Assembly: GCA_039707655.1 (NCBI GenBank)
Contig: CM077676.1
Span: forward strand, 380,064,114 to 380,128,113
Origin: Elymus sibiricus
Taxonomy: Eukaryota > Streptophyta > Magnoliopsida > Poales > Poaceae
Length of the DNA stretch: 64,000 bases
Direction: 5' to 3'
In this document: positions 36,001 to 46,256 of the stretch, one piece after another
Layout of the letters: each line of letters opens with the position of its first letter
Position numbering within the stretch: position 1 is the first letter of the stretch
Notes under the pieces: model-generated
What the model was told of the DNA's origin: nothing
Seen by the model: the letters and a program-made list of their open reading frames with translations, nothing else
The model's database searches: none
Made by a program: the position numbers and the translations under genes

Positions 36001-37146
36001 CGTGGGATAATGGTTTAATGGGGCCCTCTACGTCATATGTATCAGCCGAAAGCTCTTCAGACGTCATAGCTCAGAGATGCGGGCTGATTGCTGGGGTGGG
36101 CTGGTTACATCACTTGTGTATACAGTGTCCCGCCTGGGCCCCGGCCAGTCTCGCAACGTGCAGGAGTGTAGAGGGCGATGGGCCCAAGACCAATTCGCAC
36201 TTAGGATTTAGACCGGCGTGTTTACCTCTCTGCTGAGCCTAGGTAGGACTGCGTCGTGTCGATCACACGAGGCCGGGCATTACCCAGCAAGTGTGTTCGG
36301 CCAGATGTGATCGAGCGTGTTGGGTAACAGTAGTGCACCCCTGCAGGGAAGTGATCTATTCGAATAGCCGTGTCCACGGTAACAGGACGCTCGGAGTTGT
36401 ATCTTGATCCACTACAACTACAAACTGATGCTGATTCAATATTAAACTGTTAATACTGCTCTCGGGATCGCTTTCTCGCAGGGAGTCGAGAAAGGATCTC
36501 AGGGCGTTTCTATTATATAACCACTATTATATGCTACTTTGTTCTACTCTCTTCTGATGCTACAAGATTGCTTCAAGATGCTAGTCTTCGATAGGCTAGG
36601 CTTCTTCCCCTTTATTCTGGCATTCTGCAGTTTAGTCCAAAGATATAGCCCCATTCCTTTGATACCAATGCATACTTAGCATAGTTCTGATGTAAGTCTT
36701 GCGAGTACTTTGGATGAGTACTCACAGTTGCTTTGCTACTTCTTTTCCCCAAACCCGTTTGATGCGATCAGACGATGGACTCCCGGAGGCAGACGTCACC
36801 GTCGGATCTTACTACCAGGAGAGTCCCGGAGGCACGTACTACTGGGTTGAGCCAGCCGAGCAGGAGTAGTTCGGAGGCCCTAGGTAGGAGGCCTTCGCCT
36901 TTTCGATCAGTGTCGTTGTTTGTGCTAGCCTTCTTAAGGCAAACTTGACTAACTATGTATGTACTCAGATATTATTTGTGTGTATGACTTATGTATTCGG
37001 GTCCTCGTGACCCTTGGTTTGTAATATGAAGATTTAGGCTTAAATTTGAGTTTAGAGTTGTGTTGTGATATCTTCCCGTGATTCTCTGATCTCGAGCGTG
37101 CACGTTTGTGTGTATGATTAGTGCACGGTCGAGTAGGGGCGTCACA
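33023..37146 (+). repeat. Element D 3' LTR (uninterrupted)
   Basis: A 4124-bp LTR from TGTAACATCCCC to GGCGTCACA and the only unsplit plus-strand copy, so it is the reference for the family here. It contains a GC-rich island (about 33500-34520), then AT-rich sequence, then the three spaced gagggtgat motifs (35535, 35603, 35672). ORFs in it (for example 33625-34092 minus, 35027-35434 plus) have no recognisable domain and are not conserved as frames between LTRs. Confidence 0.92.
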
Positions 37147-37151
37147 GCCCC

Positions 37152-37442
37152 CCAGGCTTGTGGCTTCCTGGTGGGCCCCCTTCTGTTGCTTCTTTTGCCA
37201 GTATTTTTTATATATTCCAAAATAATTCTCTGTAAATTTTTAGGTCATTTGGAGTTGTACAGAATAGCAATCTCTGTTTCACCCCTTTTCGGTCCAGAAT
37301 TCCAGCTGCCAGCAATCTCCCTCTTCATGTGAACCTTGCAAAATAAGAGAGAAAAGGCATAAGAATTGGACAATAAAGTGAAATAATGATTAAAAACATA
37401 TTAATTAACAGTAGTAAATCATGATGCAAATTGGACGTATCA
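37152..37442 (-). repeat. Element E LTR, right part
   Basis: It resumes after the right TSD of D (37147-37151) and ends gacgtatca at 37442, homologous to 47484-47774 of F. No polypurine tract or primer site follows, so E is either a solo LTR or the 5' LTR of an element whose body lies left of the window. The missing left end prevents a TSD test. Confidence 0.82.
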
Positions 37443-38247
37443 GTCGGCATATATTTTAAATTAGATTTCAACAAATCGGACAAATTAGATCAAATACAAC
37501 AAATCCAGCAAAGTTCAGATATAATAATTAACATAAAATGGATGATATTTCGTCTAGTGGTGGAGCCAGCTCACTGGTACAGCCTGAGCATGAGCACAAA
37601 GGCACCCGGCCGGCGGCCATTTGCCCATTGAAAATGTTAATCACTTTGTGTTTCTTGCTGTAATTTCAATGGTGAGTCCGTAATTTCAATGGTGAGTCCG
37701 ACGGGCGGCTGCCCAGGGCCGTCACTGATTTCATCCGTTGAACTAAACCAAGCCCGCAACACTTCAAATAATTATAGAAAAGAGCATAAATCATTCATAG
37801 ATAGCATGTAAATATCTATAGTACAACAATAGTTTAAATTCAATGAGATAACTGGATGTTTAACAAGTTTTTTGATTTCATGGATAATCAAATTCAACGA
37901 TACTAGAATAATCAGAGCCGGCACATGTCGTCCAACACAGGCTACCCCTTGAGTTTCATCCAACAATGTATGTGCGTGAATGTCCTGCCCTTGGTTCTGG
38001 AGTACATCACAACAGAGCGTGCATGCCATACATGTAAAGCAACATTGATTGATTGAATGAATTAATCAATATGTAAGAGTAATAAGAAGCAAAATTTATG
38101 ATATCCATGGTTGCCACGCATAATGGATACATTGCCTCCACTCGTTCAACTGCGCCACAAAACTTAATGACAGAGTTCTAGATGGTGAACCATGCCACGG
38201 TGCTAGACAACACCACCGCCCTACGATCGTCCATCAAGACGCATCCG
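37443..38247. other. Unclassified low-copy-looking DNA between E and A
   Basis: About 800 bp, AT-rich with a GC-richer patch at about 37550-37730. No credible ORF or LTR structure was seen. The last 100-150 bp are GC-richer and continue, once element A is removed, into 45339 onward. Positions 38243-38247 (atccg) are the left TSD of A. Confidence 0.5.
37661..37700. repeat. Exact 20-bp tandem duplication
   Basis: The unit taatttcaatggtgagtccg occurs twice back to back (37661-37680 and 37681-37700). Confidence 0.95.
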
Positions 38248-38530
38248 TGATACGTCTCCAATGTATCTATAATTTTAGATTGTTCCATGCTATTATAGTA
38301 TCAATCTTGGATGTTTTATATGCAATTATATGCCATTATATATCATTTTTTGGGACTAACCTATTAACCCAGTGCCCAGTGCCAGTTGCTGTTTTTTGCT
38401 TGTTTTTGCCTTTTCAGAAAATCATTATCAAAAAGTGTTCAAACAAGAAAAAACTTTGGATTAATTTTTTTTTGGACCAGAAGAGACCCAGGAAGCTTTG
38501 GGAGAAGACCAGAAGAGTCACGAGGAGGCG

Positions 38531-38580
38531 ACAAGCCTAGAGGGCGCGCTCAGGGGGGTAGGCGCGCCCCCCAGGCTTGT
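38531..38580. repeat. GC-rich LTR hairpin, element A 5' LTR
   Basis: 20-bp arms starting ACAAGCC and closing GGCTTGT, with a 10-nt G-rich loop and three mismatches. The outer arm sequence differs from that of B, F and G on both sides of the hairpin, which keeps pairing. The 3' LTR copy is 44058-44106. Confidence 0.8.
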
Positions 38581-38616
38581 GGGCCCCTCGTGGCACCTCT
38601 TCACCTAATTCCTTCG

Positions 38617-38626
38617 CTATAAATTC
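38617..38626 (+). promoter_or_regulatory. TATA box, element A 5' LTR
   Basis: CTATAAATTC lies 37 bp after the GC hairpin. The same string occurs at 44143-44152 (3' LTR) and 59815-59824 (element G), at a similar distance from the hairpin. Confidence 0.65.
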
Positions 38627-39819
38627 AAAAATATTCCCAAGCCAATAGAGAGACAGAAGAGAAAACCTTTCCACTGCCGCAAGCCTCTGTTCTTCCGCGA
38701 TCCCATCTGGAGGCCTTTTCCGGTACTCTACCGGAGGGGGAATCGATCACGGAGGGCTTCTTCATCAACCTCGCTGCCCTTCCGATGATGTGTGAGTAGT
38801 TTACCACAAACCTACGGGTCCATAGCTAGTAGCTAGATGGCTTCTTCTCTCTCTTTGATCTTCAATACCATGTTCACCTCGATGTTCTTGGAGTTCTATC
38901 CGATGTAATCTTCTTTTGCGGTGTGTTTGTTGGGATCCGATGAATTGTGAGTTTATGATCAGATTATTCATGACAAATATTTGAGTCTTCTCTGAACTCT
39001 TTTATGCATGATTGTTATAGTTTTGTATTTCTCTCCGATCTATCGATTTGGTTTGGCCTACTAGATTGATTTATCTTGCAATGGGAGAGGTGCTTTGTCA
39101 TGGGTTCAATCTTGCAGTGCTCAATCCCAGTGACAGAAGGGGACATGACACATATTTGTATTGTTGCCATTAAGGATAAAAAGATGGGGTTTAATCATAT
39201 TGCTTGAGTTTACTTTGTCTACATCATGTCATCTTGCTTAAGGCGTTACTCTGTTTCATACGTAATACCCTAGATGCATGCTGGATAGCAGTTGATGGGT
39301 GGAGTAATAGTAGTAGATGCAGGCAGGAGTCGGTCTACTTGTCTTGGACGTGATGCTTATATACATGATCATTGCCATGAATTTGTCATAATTATTTGCT
39401 TTTTTATCAATTGCCCAACAGTAATTTCTTTACCCACCGTATGCTATGTGTTCGAGAGAGAAGCCTCTAGTGAAAACTATGGCACCCGGTCTACTTTATC
39501 ATATATTAAAAACCTAAAAATACCTTCCTGCACTTTATTTACTTTTATTTTAATTAGTATTTTAGTTTATCTATTTATCTCTATAAGATTTAATCCTTGC
39601 AAATAACCGCTAAGAGGATTGACAACCCTCTTATTTGCGTTGGGTGCAAGTGTTTGCTCTTGTGTGTGCAGGTGCGTTTAACAGAATTTTGCTTGGTTCT
39701 CCTATTGGATTGATAGCCTTGGTTCTCAACTGAGGGAAATACTTATCTCTACTGTACTGCATCATCCTCTCCTCTTCGGGGAAATACCAACGGAGACTAC
39801 AAGTAGCAGGAAGAATTTC

Positions 39820-39837
39820 TGGCGCCGTTGCCAGGGA
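39820..39837 (+). other. Element A primer binding site (tRNA-Asp)
   Basis: TGGCGCCGTTGCCAGGGA, one mismatch from the tRNA-Asp complement, 11 bp after the LTR. Confidence 0.88.
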
Positions 39838-40022
39838 GACATCATCAAAATTACCATGTACATTCGCACAAACTATCATCCACTTGCATTTATTTTATTT
39901 GCCTTTTATTTGCATTTGGCTCTTGTTTTCATCTCCCCCACTTCTAATTTTTTTTATAAAAACACAAAAATATTCTGATTTGCTTGTTTACTAGTTTGCT
40001 TGCTTTGCTTGAAATTGCTATC

Positions 40023-40910
40023 ATGTCTGAATTTTAGAAAGTTGTGATTGAAAGTGTTAGTGAGGATAGTGGTATTGAATCTCTTGGGGATAAAACACAC
40101 TCTTTTGATCTTAATCATGACCCTCTGGAGACTAACTCCCCCACTAATTTTAAAACTAAAGTTTATCATGTGGGAAGTGGTAATATTATTGGGAAAAACA
40201 TTATTCAGGAGTTCTTTAATTGCGCGGGAGTTATACCAATAATTAATGGATCCATTCTTGATAAAACAAATTGTTATGTGGATTCTACTACAATGCTTGT
40301 GGTTAAATTAGAAAGAATTTTTTTACATATCCTCCCCGCCTTACAAAAGATATTTTATGAACTTCCTAACATCCATGATCCTAGGGCTAAGAAAATTGCC
40401 ACTATAATCCTTATGCATGAATTTGATTATATAATGCGAGAAGCTAGGGATATTTTTTCCTTTTACAAAATTAATTTTGAGCATCCTCCTATAGAGGAGA
40501 TTCTTCATGATAAAGATACTATTCGTAGGTTGGAATCTAGAGATTACTTTGCTTATGGTAAAAATATTAGAAGGAGAGTTCCATACGCCGAAGTAATTAA
40601 AACTATGTACCACCATGCTTGTGATAAATTTGAATGGGTTACCAAAGGAATTTATGAGGGATTTAGTGAAGAATGGTTTGAGGGTATGGCTAGATATCCT
40701 ATTGATGATGAGATACATGTTTTATATGAGGACGTTTATGGTGATGATCCTGAGTTTGAAGTTATGAATGTTAAAGTTACTAATCAAAGCCCCTTCAATT
40801 ACATAAGCTCACCCACTAGAAAAGAAGAGCATGAGAGTAGAGAATTAATGAGAAAAGTTTTGGAAGATTTAATCAGAAAGGACTTGGGGATTAAGGATGA
40901 CAACACTTGA
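40023..40910 (+). pseudogene. Element A ORF of unknown function, stop at codon 5
   Basis: The frame starts at ATG 40023 (MSEF), meets TAG at 40035-40037, then stays open for 288 or more codons to TGA 40908-40910. I do not recognise the protein. It looks soluble and helical, acidic at the N-terminus, with a central segment rich in Ile, Leu, Phe and charged residues (about residues 90-200) and an acidic C-terminus ending LGIKDDNT. The last residues (KDDNT) and the following 3' sequence match the end of the gag-protease ORF of element G, although the rest is unrelated by eye. This suggests the ORF replaced gag-pro in the same scaffold. One stop so near the start could be bypassed by a later start or be recent. 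Confidence 0.6.
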
Positions 40911-40919
40911 AACTATGCA

Positions 40920-40970
40920 TTATGCCTAGCTAGGGGCATAAAACAATAGCGTTGTTGGGAGGCAACCCAA
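40920..40970 (+). other. Paired hairpins after the A ORF
   Basis: Hairpin 1 (40920-40941): TTATGCC/GGCATAA around an 8-nt loop. Hairpin 2 (40955-40970): TTGGG/CCCAA around 6 nt. They lie 10 bp after the stop codon. Elements G and B have the same pair. Confidence 0.75.
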
Positions 40971-43762
40971 TGAATAAAATAATTTTTTTCTTTTACCTTC
41001 TGTTTTTGAGTGTTTACACAAATATAGCCTCTGTTATGATTGTATTTTTATGTTTTAATTAGTGTTTGTGCCAAGTAATGCCTTTGGGATGATTTGGAAG
41101 ATAGTATGATAGATGCTGTTGGAAAACAGAAACTTTTGCGTCCAGTGCTGGAATTTTGTTTTTTCTCTGGAGTGTCAGAACCTTCTGAATTTTTTACACA
41201 GTATTTATATATGAATTTCCCACGTTTTCCTAATTTTTCAGAACTTTTGGAGTTACAGAAGTATGGTGATAATTCAGATCTTTACAGACTGTTTTGTTTT
41301 AGACAGATTCTGTTTTTGTTGCATAGTTTGCTTATTTTGATGAATCTATGGATCGTATCGGGGGGTATGAGTCATGGAGAAGTTGGAGTACAGTATCATT
41401 ATGCCAATATTAAATATGAATCAATTTACAACAGTACCTAAAGTTTAAGATTTGTTGGTTATACTAACGGATCTCATGAGGTTTCTATTGAGTTTTGTGT
41501 GCTGAAGTTTTCAAGTTTCGGGTGAGACTACGATGAACAAAGGAATAAGGAGTGGAAAGAGCCTAAGCTTGGGGATTCCCAAGGCACCCCAAGGTAATAT
41601 TCAATGAAGACTCAGGCGTCTAAGCTTGGGGATGCCCCGGAAGGCATCCCCTCTTTCGTCTACAATCTATCGGTAACTCACTTGGAGCTATATTTTTATT
41701 CATCACATGATATGTGTTTTACTTGGAGCGTCTTGTGATATAGTTTGTTTGCTTTTGTTTTCTTTTTAGTTTGTCACAATCATCTTTGCTGAACACACCT
41801 TTTTGAGAGGGACACACATTATTCGTGATTTGTTAGAATACTCTATGTGCTTCACTTATATCTTTTGAGCTAGGCAGTTGCTCTAGTGTTTCACTTATAT
41901 CTTTTAGAGCACGGCGGTGGTTATATTTTAAAGAAATAGTTGCACTCTCATGCTTCACTTATATCTTTTTGAGAGTCTAATGAATAGCAATGGTAATATG
42001 CACTGGTTATGAATTTAGTCCTGATATGATAGGTATTCAAGAGGGATATAATAAAAAAATTCATGTAGATCACTGAATATGATAAGTTTGATTCCTTGCA
42101 ATAGTTTTGTGATATTAAGATGGTAATATGTGGGAGGTATTAGTAGATGATTGTGGTTTAGTAAGAATATTGGTGTTAAGGTTTGTGATTCCCGAAGCAT
42201 GCACGTATGATCTGTCGTTATGCTAAGAAGTTGGAGCATGATTTATTGTTGATTGTCTACCTTATGAGTGGCGGTCGGGGACGAGCGATGGACCTTGTCC
42301 TACCAATCTATCCCTCTAGGGGCATGCGTAGTAGTACTTTGCTTCGAGGGCTAATAAACTTTCACAATAAGTATGTGAGTTCTTTATGACTAATGTGAGT
42401 CCATGGATTATACGCACTCTCACCCTTTCGCAATTTGCTAGCCTCTTCGGTACCGTGAATTGCCCTTTCTCACATCGAGAGTTGGTGCAAACTTTGCCGG
42501 TGCATCCAAACCCCATGATATGATACGCTCTATCACACATAATCCTCCTTATATCTTCCTCAAAACAGCCACCATACCTACCTATCATGGCATTTCCATA
42601 GTCATTCCGAGATATATTGTCATGCAATTTCCACCGTTCCATTTTTATGACACACATCGTCATTGTCATATTGCTTTGCATGATCATATAGCTGACATAG
42701 TATTTGTGGCTCAGCCACCATTCATCATTTTTATACATGTTACGCTAGCATCATTGCACATCCTGGTACACTGCCAGAGGCATTCATATAGAGTCATATT
42801 TTTGTTCTAGTATCGAGTTGTAATATTGAGTTGTAAGTAAATAAAAGTGTGATGATCATCATTATTAGAGCATTGTCCAAGTGAGGAAAGGATGATGGAG
42901 ACCATGATTCCCCCACAAGTCGGGATGAGACTCCGGACGAAAAAAAAGAGGCGAAAAAGAGCCATGAAAAAAATGAGAGAAAAAGAGAGAAGGGGCAATT
43001 TTACTATCCTTTTCCACACTTGTGCTTCAGAGTAGCACCATGTTTTCATATAGAGAGTCTCCTATTTTGTCACTTTCATATACTAGTGGGAATTTTTCAT
43101 TATAGAACTTGGCTTGTATATTCCGATGATGGGCTTCCTCAAATGCCCGAGGTCTTCATGAGCAAGCAAGTTGGATGCACACCCACTTAGTTTTCATGTT
43201 GAGCTTTCATACACTTATAGCTCTTAGTGCATCCGTTGCATGGCAATCCCTACTCCTCGCATTGACATCAATTGATGGGCATATCCATAGCCCGTTGATT
43301 AGCCTTGTTGATGTGAGACTATCTTCTTATTTTTGACTTCTCTTATTTATCTCTACCACCACACTCTATTCCACCTATAGTGCTATATCCATGGCATGCG
43401 CTCATGTATTGCATGGGAGTTGAAAAAGCTAAAGCGCGTTAAAAAGTATGAACCAATTGCTCGGCTTGTCATCGGGGTAGTACATGATAAATACTTTGTG
43501 TTAAGAAGATGGAGCATGACATGATTATATGATTTTGTAGGGATAATGTTCTTTAGCATTTTTATTTTGAAAGACATGATTGTTTATTGGTATGCCTGAG
43601 TATTGATATCTTTATATCAAATTATAGACTATTGCTTTGAATCATTCGGATCTTATTATTCATACCGTAAGAGAAAGATTACATGATGAAACATGATAGG
43701 TAGCATTCCACATCAAAAATTCTGTTTTTGATCATTTACCTACTTGAGGACGAGCAAGAATT
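40971..43762 (+). other. Element A 3' internal non-coding region
   Basis: About 2.8 kb without a credible gene; ORFs here are short and lack domains. The first 700 bp match 63366-64000 of G and, reversed, 11150-12480 of B. It has two polypurine-like motifs with inverted repeats: aagcttggggattccc near 41569 and aagcttggggatgccc near 41620, the latter pairing with ggcatcccc. Confidence 0.7.
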
Positions 43763-43777
43763 AAGCTTGGGGATGCT
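43763..43777 (+). other. Element A polypurine tract
   Basis: AAGCTTGGGGATGCT abuts the 3' LTR. Confidence 0.85.
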
Positions 43778-45333
43778 TGATACGTCTCCAATGTATCTAT
43801 AATTTTTTATTGTTCCATGCTATTATAGTATCAATCTTGGATGCTTTATATGCAATTATATGCCATTATATATCATTTTTTTGGGACTAACCTATTAACC
43901 CAGTGTCAGTTGCTGTTTTCTGCTTATTTTTGCCTTTTCAGAAAATCATTATCAAAAAGTGTCCAAACGAGAAAAAAAAAACTTTGGATTAATTTTTTCT
44001 GGACCAGAAGAGACCCAGGAAGCTTCGGGAGAAAACTAGAAGAGTCACGAGGAGGCGACAAGCCTGGAGGGCGCGCCTAGGGGGACTAGGCGCCCCCCAG
44101 GCTTGTGGGCCCCTCATGGCACCTCTTGACCAAATTCCTTCGCTATAAATTCACAAACATTCCCAAACCAACAGAGAGACAGAAGAGTAAACCTTTCCGC
44201 CGCCGCAAGCCTCTGTTCTTCCGCGATCCCATCTGGAGGCCTTTTCCGGTACTCTGCCGGAGGGGGAATCGATCACGGAGGGCTTCATCATCAACCTTGC
44301 TGCCCTTCTGATGATGTGTGAGTAGTTTACCATAGACCTACGAGTCGATAGCTAGTAGCTAGATGGCTTCTTCTCTCTCTTTGATCTTCAATACCATGTA
44401 CTCCTCGATGTTCTTGGAGTTCTATCCGATGTAATCTTCTTTTGCGGTGTGTTTGTTGGGATCCGATGAATTGTGAGTTTATGATCAGATTATTCATGAG
44501 AAATATTTGAGTCTTCTCTGAACTCTTTGATGCATGATTGTTATAGCTTTGTATTTCTCTCCGATCTATCGATTTGGTTTGGCCTACTAGATTGATTTAT
44601 CTTGCAGTGGGAGAGGTGCTTTGTGATGGGTTCAATCTTGCGGTGCTCAATCCCAGTGACAGAAGGGGACATGACACGTATTTGTATTGTTGCCATTCAG
44701 GATTAAAAGATGGGGTTTAATCATATTGCTTGAGTTTACTTTGTCTACATCATGTCATCTTGCTTAAGGCGTTACTCTGTTTCATACATAATACCCTAGA
44801 TGCATGCTGGATAGCGGTCGATGGGTGGAGTAAGAGTAGTAGATGCAGGCAGGAGTCAGTCTACTTGTCTCGGACATGATGCCTATATACATGATCATTG
44901 CCATGAATCCGTCATAATTATTTGCTTTTCTATCAATTGCCCAACAGTAATTTGTTTACCCACCGAATGCTATGTGTTCGAGAGAGAATCCTCTAGTGAA
45001 AACTATGGCCCCGGTCTACTTTATCATATATTAAAAACCTAAAAATACCTTGCTGCACTTTATTTACTTTTATTTTAATTAGTATTTTAGTTTATCTATT
45101 TATCTCTATAAGATGTAATCCTTGCAAATAACCGCTAAGAGGATTGACAACCCTCTTATTTGCGTTGGGTGCAAGTGTTTGCTCTTGTGTCTGCAGGTGC
45201 GTTTAACGGAATTTTGCTTGGTTCTCCTACTGGATTGATTACCTTGGTTCTTAACTGAGGGAAATACTTATCTCTACTGTACTGCATCATCCTCTCCTCT
45301 TCGGGGAAATACCAATGCAGACTACAAGTAGCA
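43778..45333 (+). repeat. Element A 3' LTR
   Basis: A 1556-bp LTR, close to 38248-39808 with scattered substitutions and small indels. It contains the GC hairpin (44058-44106) and TATA box (44143-44152). It ends AAGTAGCA, followed by the TSD. Confidence 0.92.
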
Positions 45334-45338
45334 ATCCG

Positions 45339-46123
45339 CCATCGAGACTTTGTTGCACCATGCCGCCAAGACCCGCCGCCGTTGACGCGGTAGATACGAC
45401 GTAGCTCCACCTTTGGACCCCTTCAGCCAACACTTGCTCCAAGAATGATGCCCTCAAGGGGGAGGGGTGATGCCAGATGCCACCATCATCTGATCTGGGA
45501 GACCCAGACCCGGGGTTTCCCTTGGAGCAAACGACCCTTCTCGGTGGGTCTACGCGGTGATCCAACGCTGCTACGCCTCCGAGATCCCTTCGGCAGATAT
45601 GAGCTTCAAAACAGTGTCTCCAAGAAGGTAGTCGTCGCCACATGCCGCCACTGCCCAGTTCGGCAAGCAAAACCTGAGGTTTTCCTCAGAGCTCAACGGG
45701 ACCGCCGCCATGAAGATGCCATCCAAGGAGGTTAGCGGCGTCCGTAGACGTCGCCGCACCATCTGCGCCGGTAGGGCAAATGATTTCTCCTGGGCGGTAG
45801 TCCCTCGAAGCAGGAGAGCAAGAGGCAGAAGCACTCATCGCAGACACCCACCAATGTAGCAGGAATGGCTGCGTTAGGCGAAACAAATCTAGGCACATGG
45901 ACCGAACACGTCCAACCACGCCTCGACTAGAGGAGCCGCCGCCGGCAGGGAGAGGATCCGGGCGCGCCACCACCTGTATTAGGTATGACATGGGGAAGTA
46001 GAAAGAGAGAGAGAGCAAGTAGAACAATAAATAAACACTTGGTCTATATATTTGGTATGTTTGTTCTTTTGTACTTGCTTTATCAAACATATCGCAGGTG
46101 AGAGGAAGGTGCTTTGCTTCACT
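45339..46123. other. Unclassified GC-rich DNA upstream of the lectin-kinase pseudogene
   Basis: About 790 bp continuous with 38100-38247 once A is removed. Roughly the first 650 bp are GC-rich, with short open frames on both strands (45287-45670 minus, 45445-45735 plus) and no recognised domain. It resembles dispersed GC-rich repeats of grasses or an exon relic. The last 150 bp are AT-rich and include a GA microsatellite near 46003 and TATATATTT near 46047, and could be the old promoter/5' leader of the lectin-kinase gene. Confidence 0.4.
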
Positions 46124-46256
46124 ATGTTGCTACACTTCCTTGTGATCTTTCTCCTCTTCATCATCCCTGTGTTCATGTCCTATGCCTTTGGTGAAGATGG
46201 CTTTAGCTATAGTGATGGCATCCCTTTGGGTTTCTACAGCCTGATGGTGTGGCCTC
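46124..46256 (+). pseudogene. L-type lectin receptor kinase pseudogene, 5' piece
   Basis: The ATG at 46124 begins a signal-peptide-like segment (MLLHFLVIFLLFIIPVF, residues 1-17) followed by GEDGFSY, typical of the start of a plant legume-lectin domain. The frame of the lectin strand that follows (DGVASITS across the insertion site) differs from that of the signal peptide, so a small indel predates the break. Element F is inserted after 46256; 46252-46256 (gcctc) is its TSD. The gene resumes at 57222. Genes of this class usually lack introns and encode a plasma-membrane receptor with an extracellular lectin domain and a cytosolic Ser/Thr kinase. Confidence 0.8.

Larger units (their letters stand above)
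1005..37146 (+). mobile_element. Element D: Tekay/Del-like chromovirus (Gypsy), split by element C
   Basis: D is a complete LTR retrotransposon. Its LTRs run TGTAAC...GTCACA and it is flanked by the perfect TSD gcccc (1000-1004 and 37147-37151). Its own length is about 14.0 kb once element C and one TSD copy are removed. Order: 5' LTR (1005-3645 plus 25780-27212, 4.07 kb), initiator-Met primer site, accessory ORF, gag, pol with a C-terminal chromodomain-like segment, polypurine tract, 3' LTR (33023-37146, 4.12 kb). Chromodomain and RT features place it among chromoviruses; the lineage name is inferred from motifs. Gag and pol are disrupted, so it cannot move unaided. Confidence 0.9.
38248..39808 (+). 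repeat. Element A 5' LTR
   Basis: A 1561-bp LTR, TGATACGTCTCC...AAGTAGCA. It contains the GC hairpin at 38531-38580, a TATA box at 38617-38626, and a transcribed part similar to other Triticeae LTRs. ORFs at 38386-38622 and 39292-39606 lie in the LTR and are not supported as genes. Confidence 0.92.
38248..45333 (+). mobile_element. Element A: non-autonomous Athila-type LTR element with a foreign-looking ORF
   Basis: A 7086-bp element with 5' LTR 38248-39808, 3' LTR 43778-45333 and the perfect TSD atccg (38243-38247, 45334-45338). It has a tRNA-Asp primer site with one mismatch and a polypurine tract AAGCTTGGGGATGC. The only coding region is one unfamiliar ORF (40023-40910). Gag, protease, RT and integrase are absent, so mobilisation would need proteins from a relative. 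The LTRs and 3' non-coding region are close to those of element G. Confidence 0.92.
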
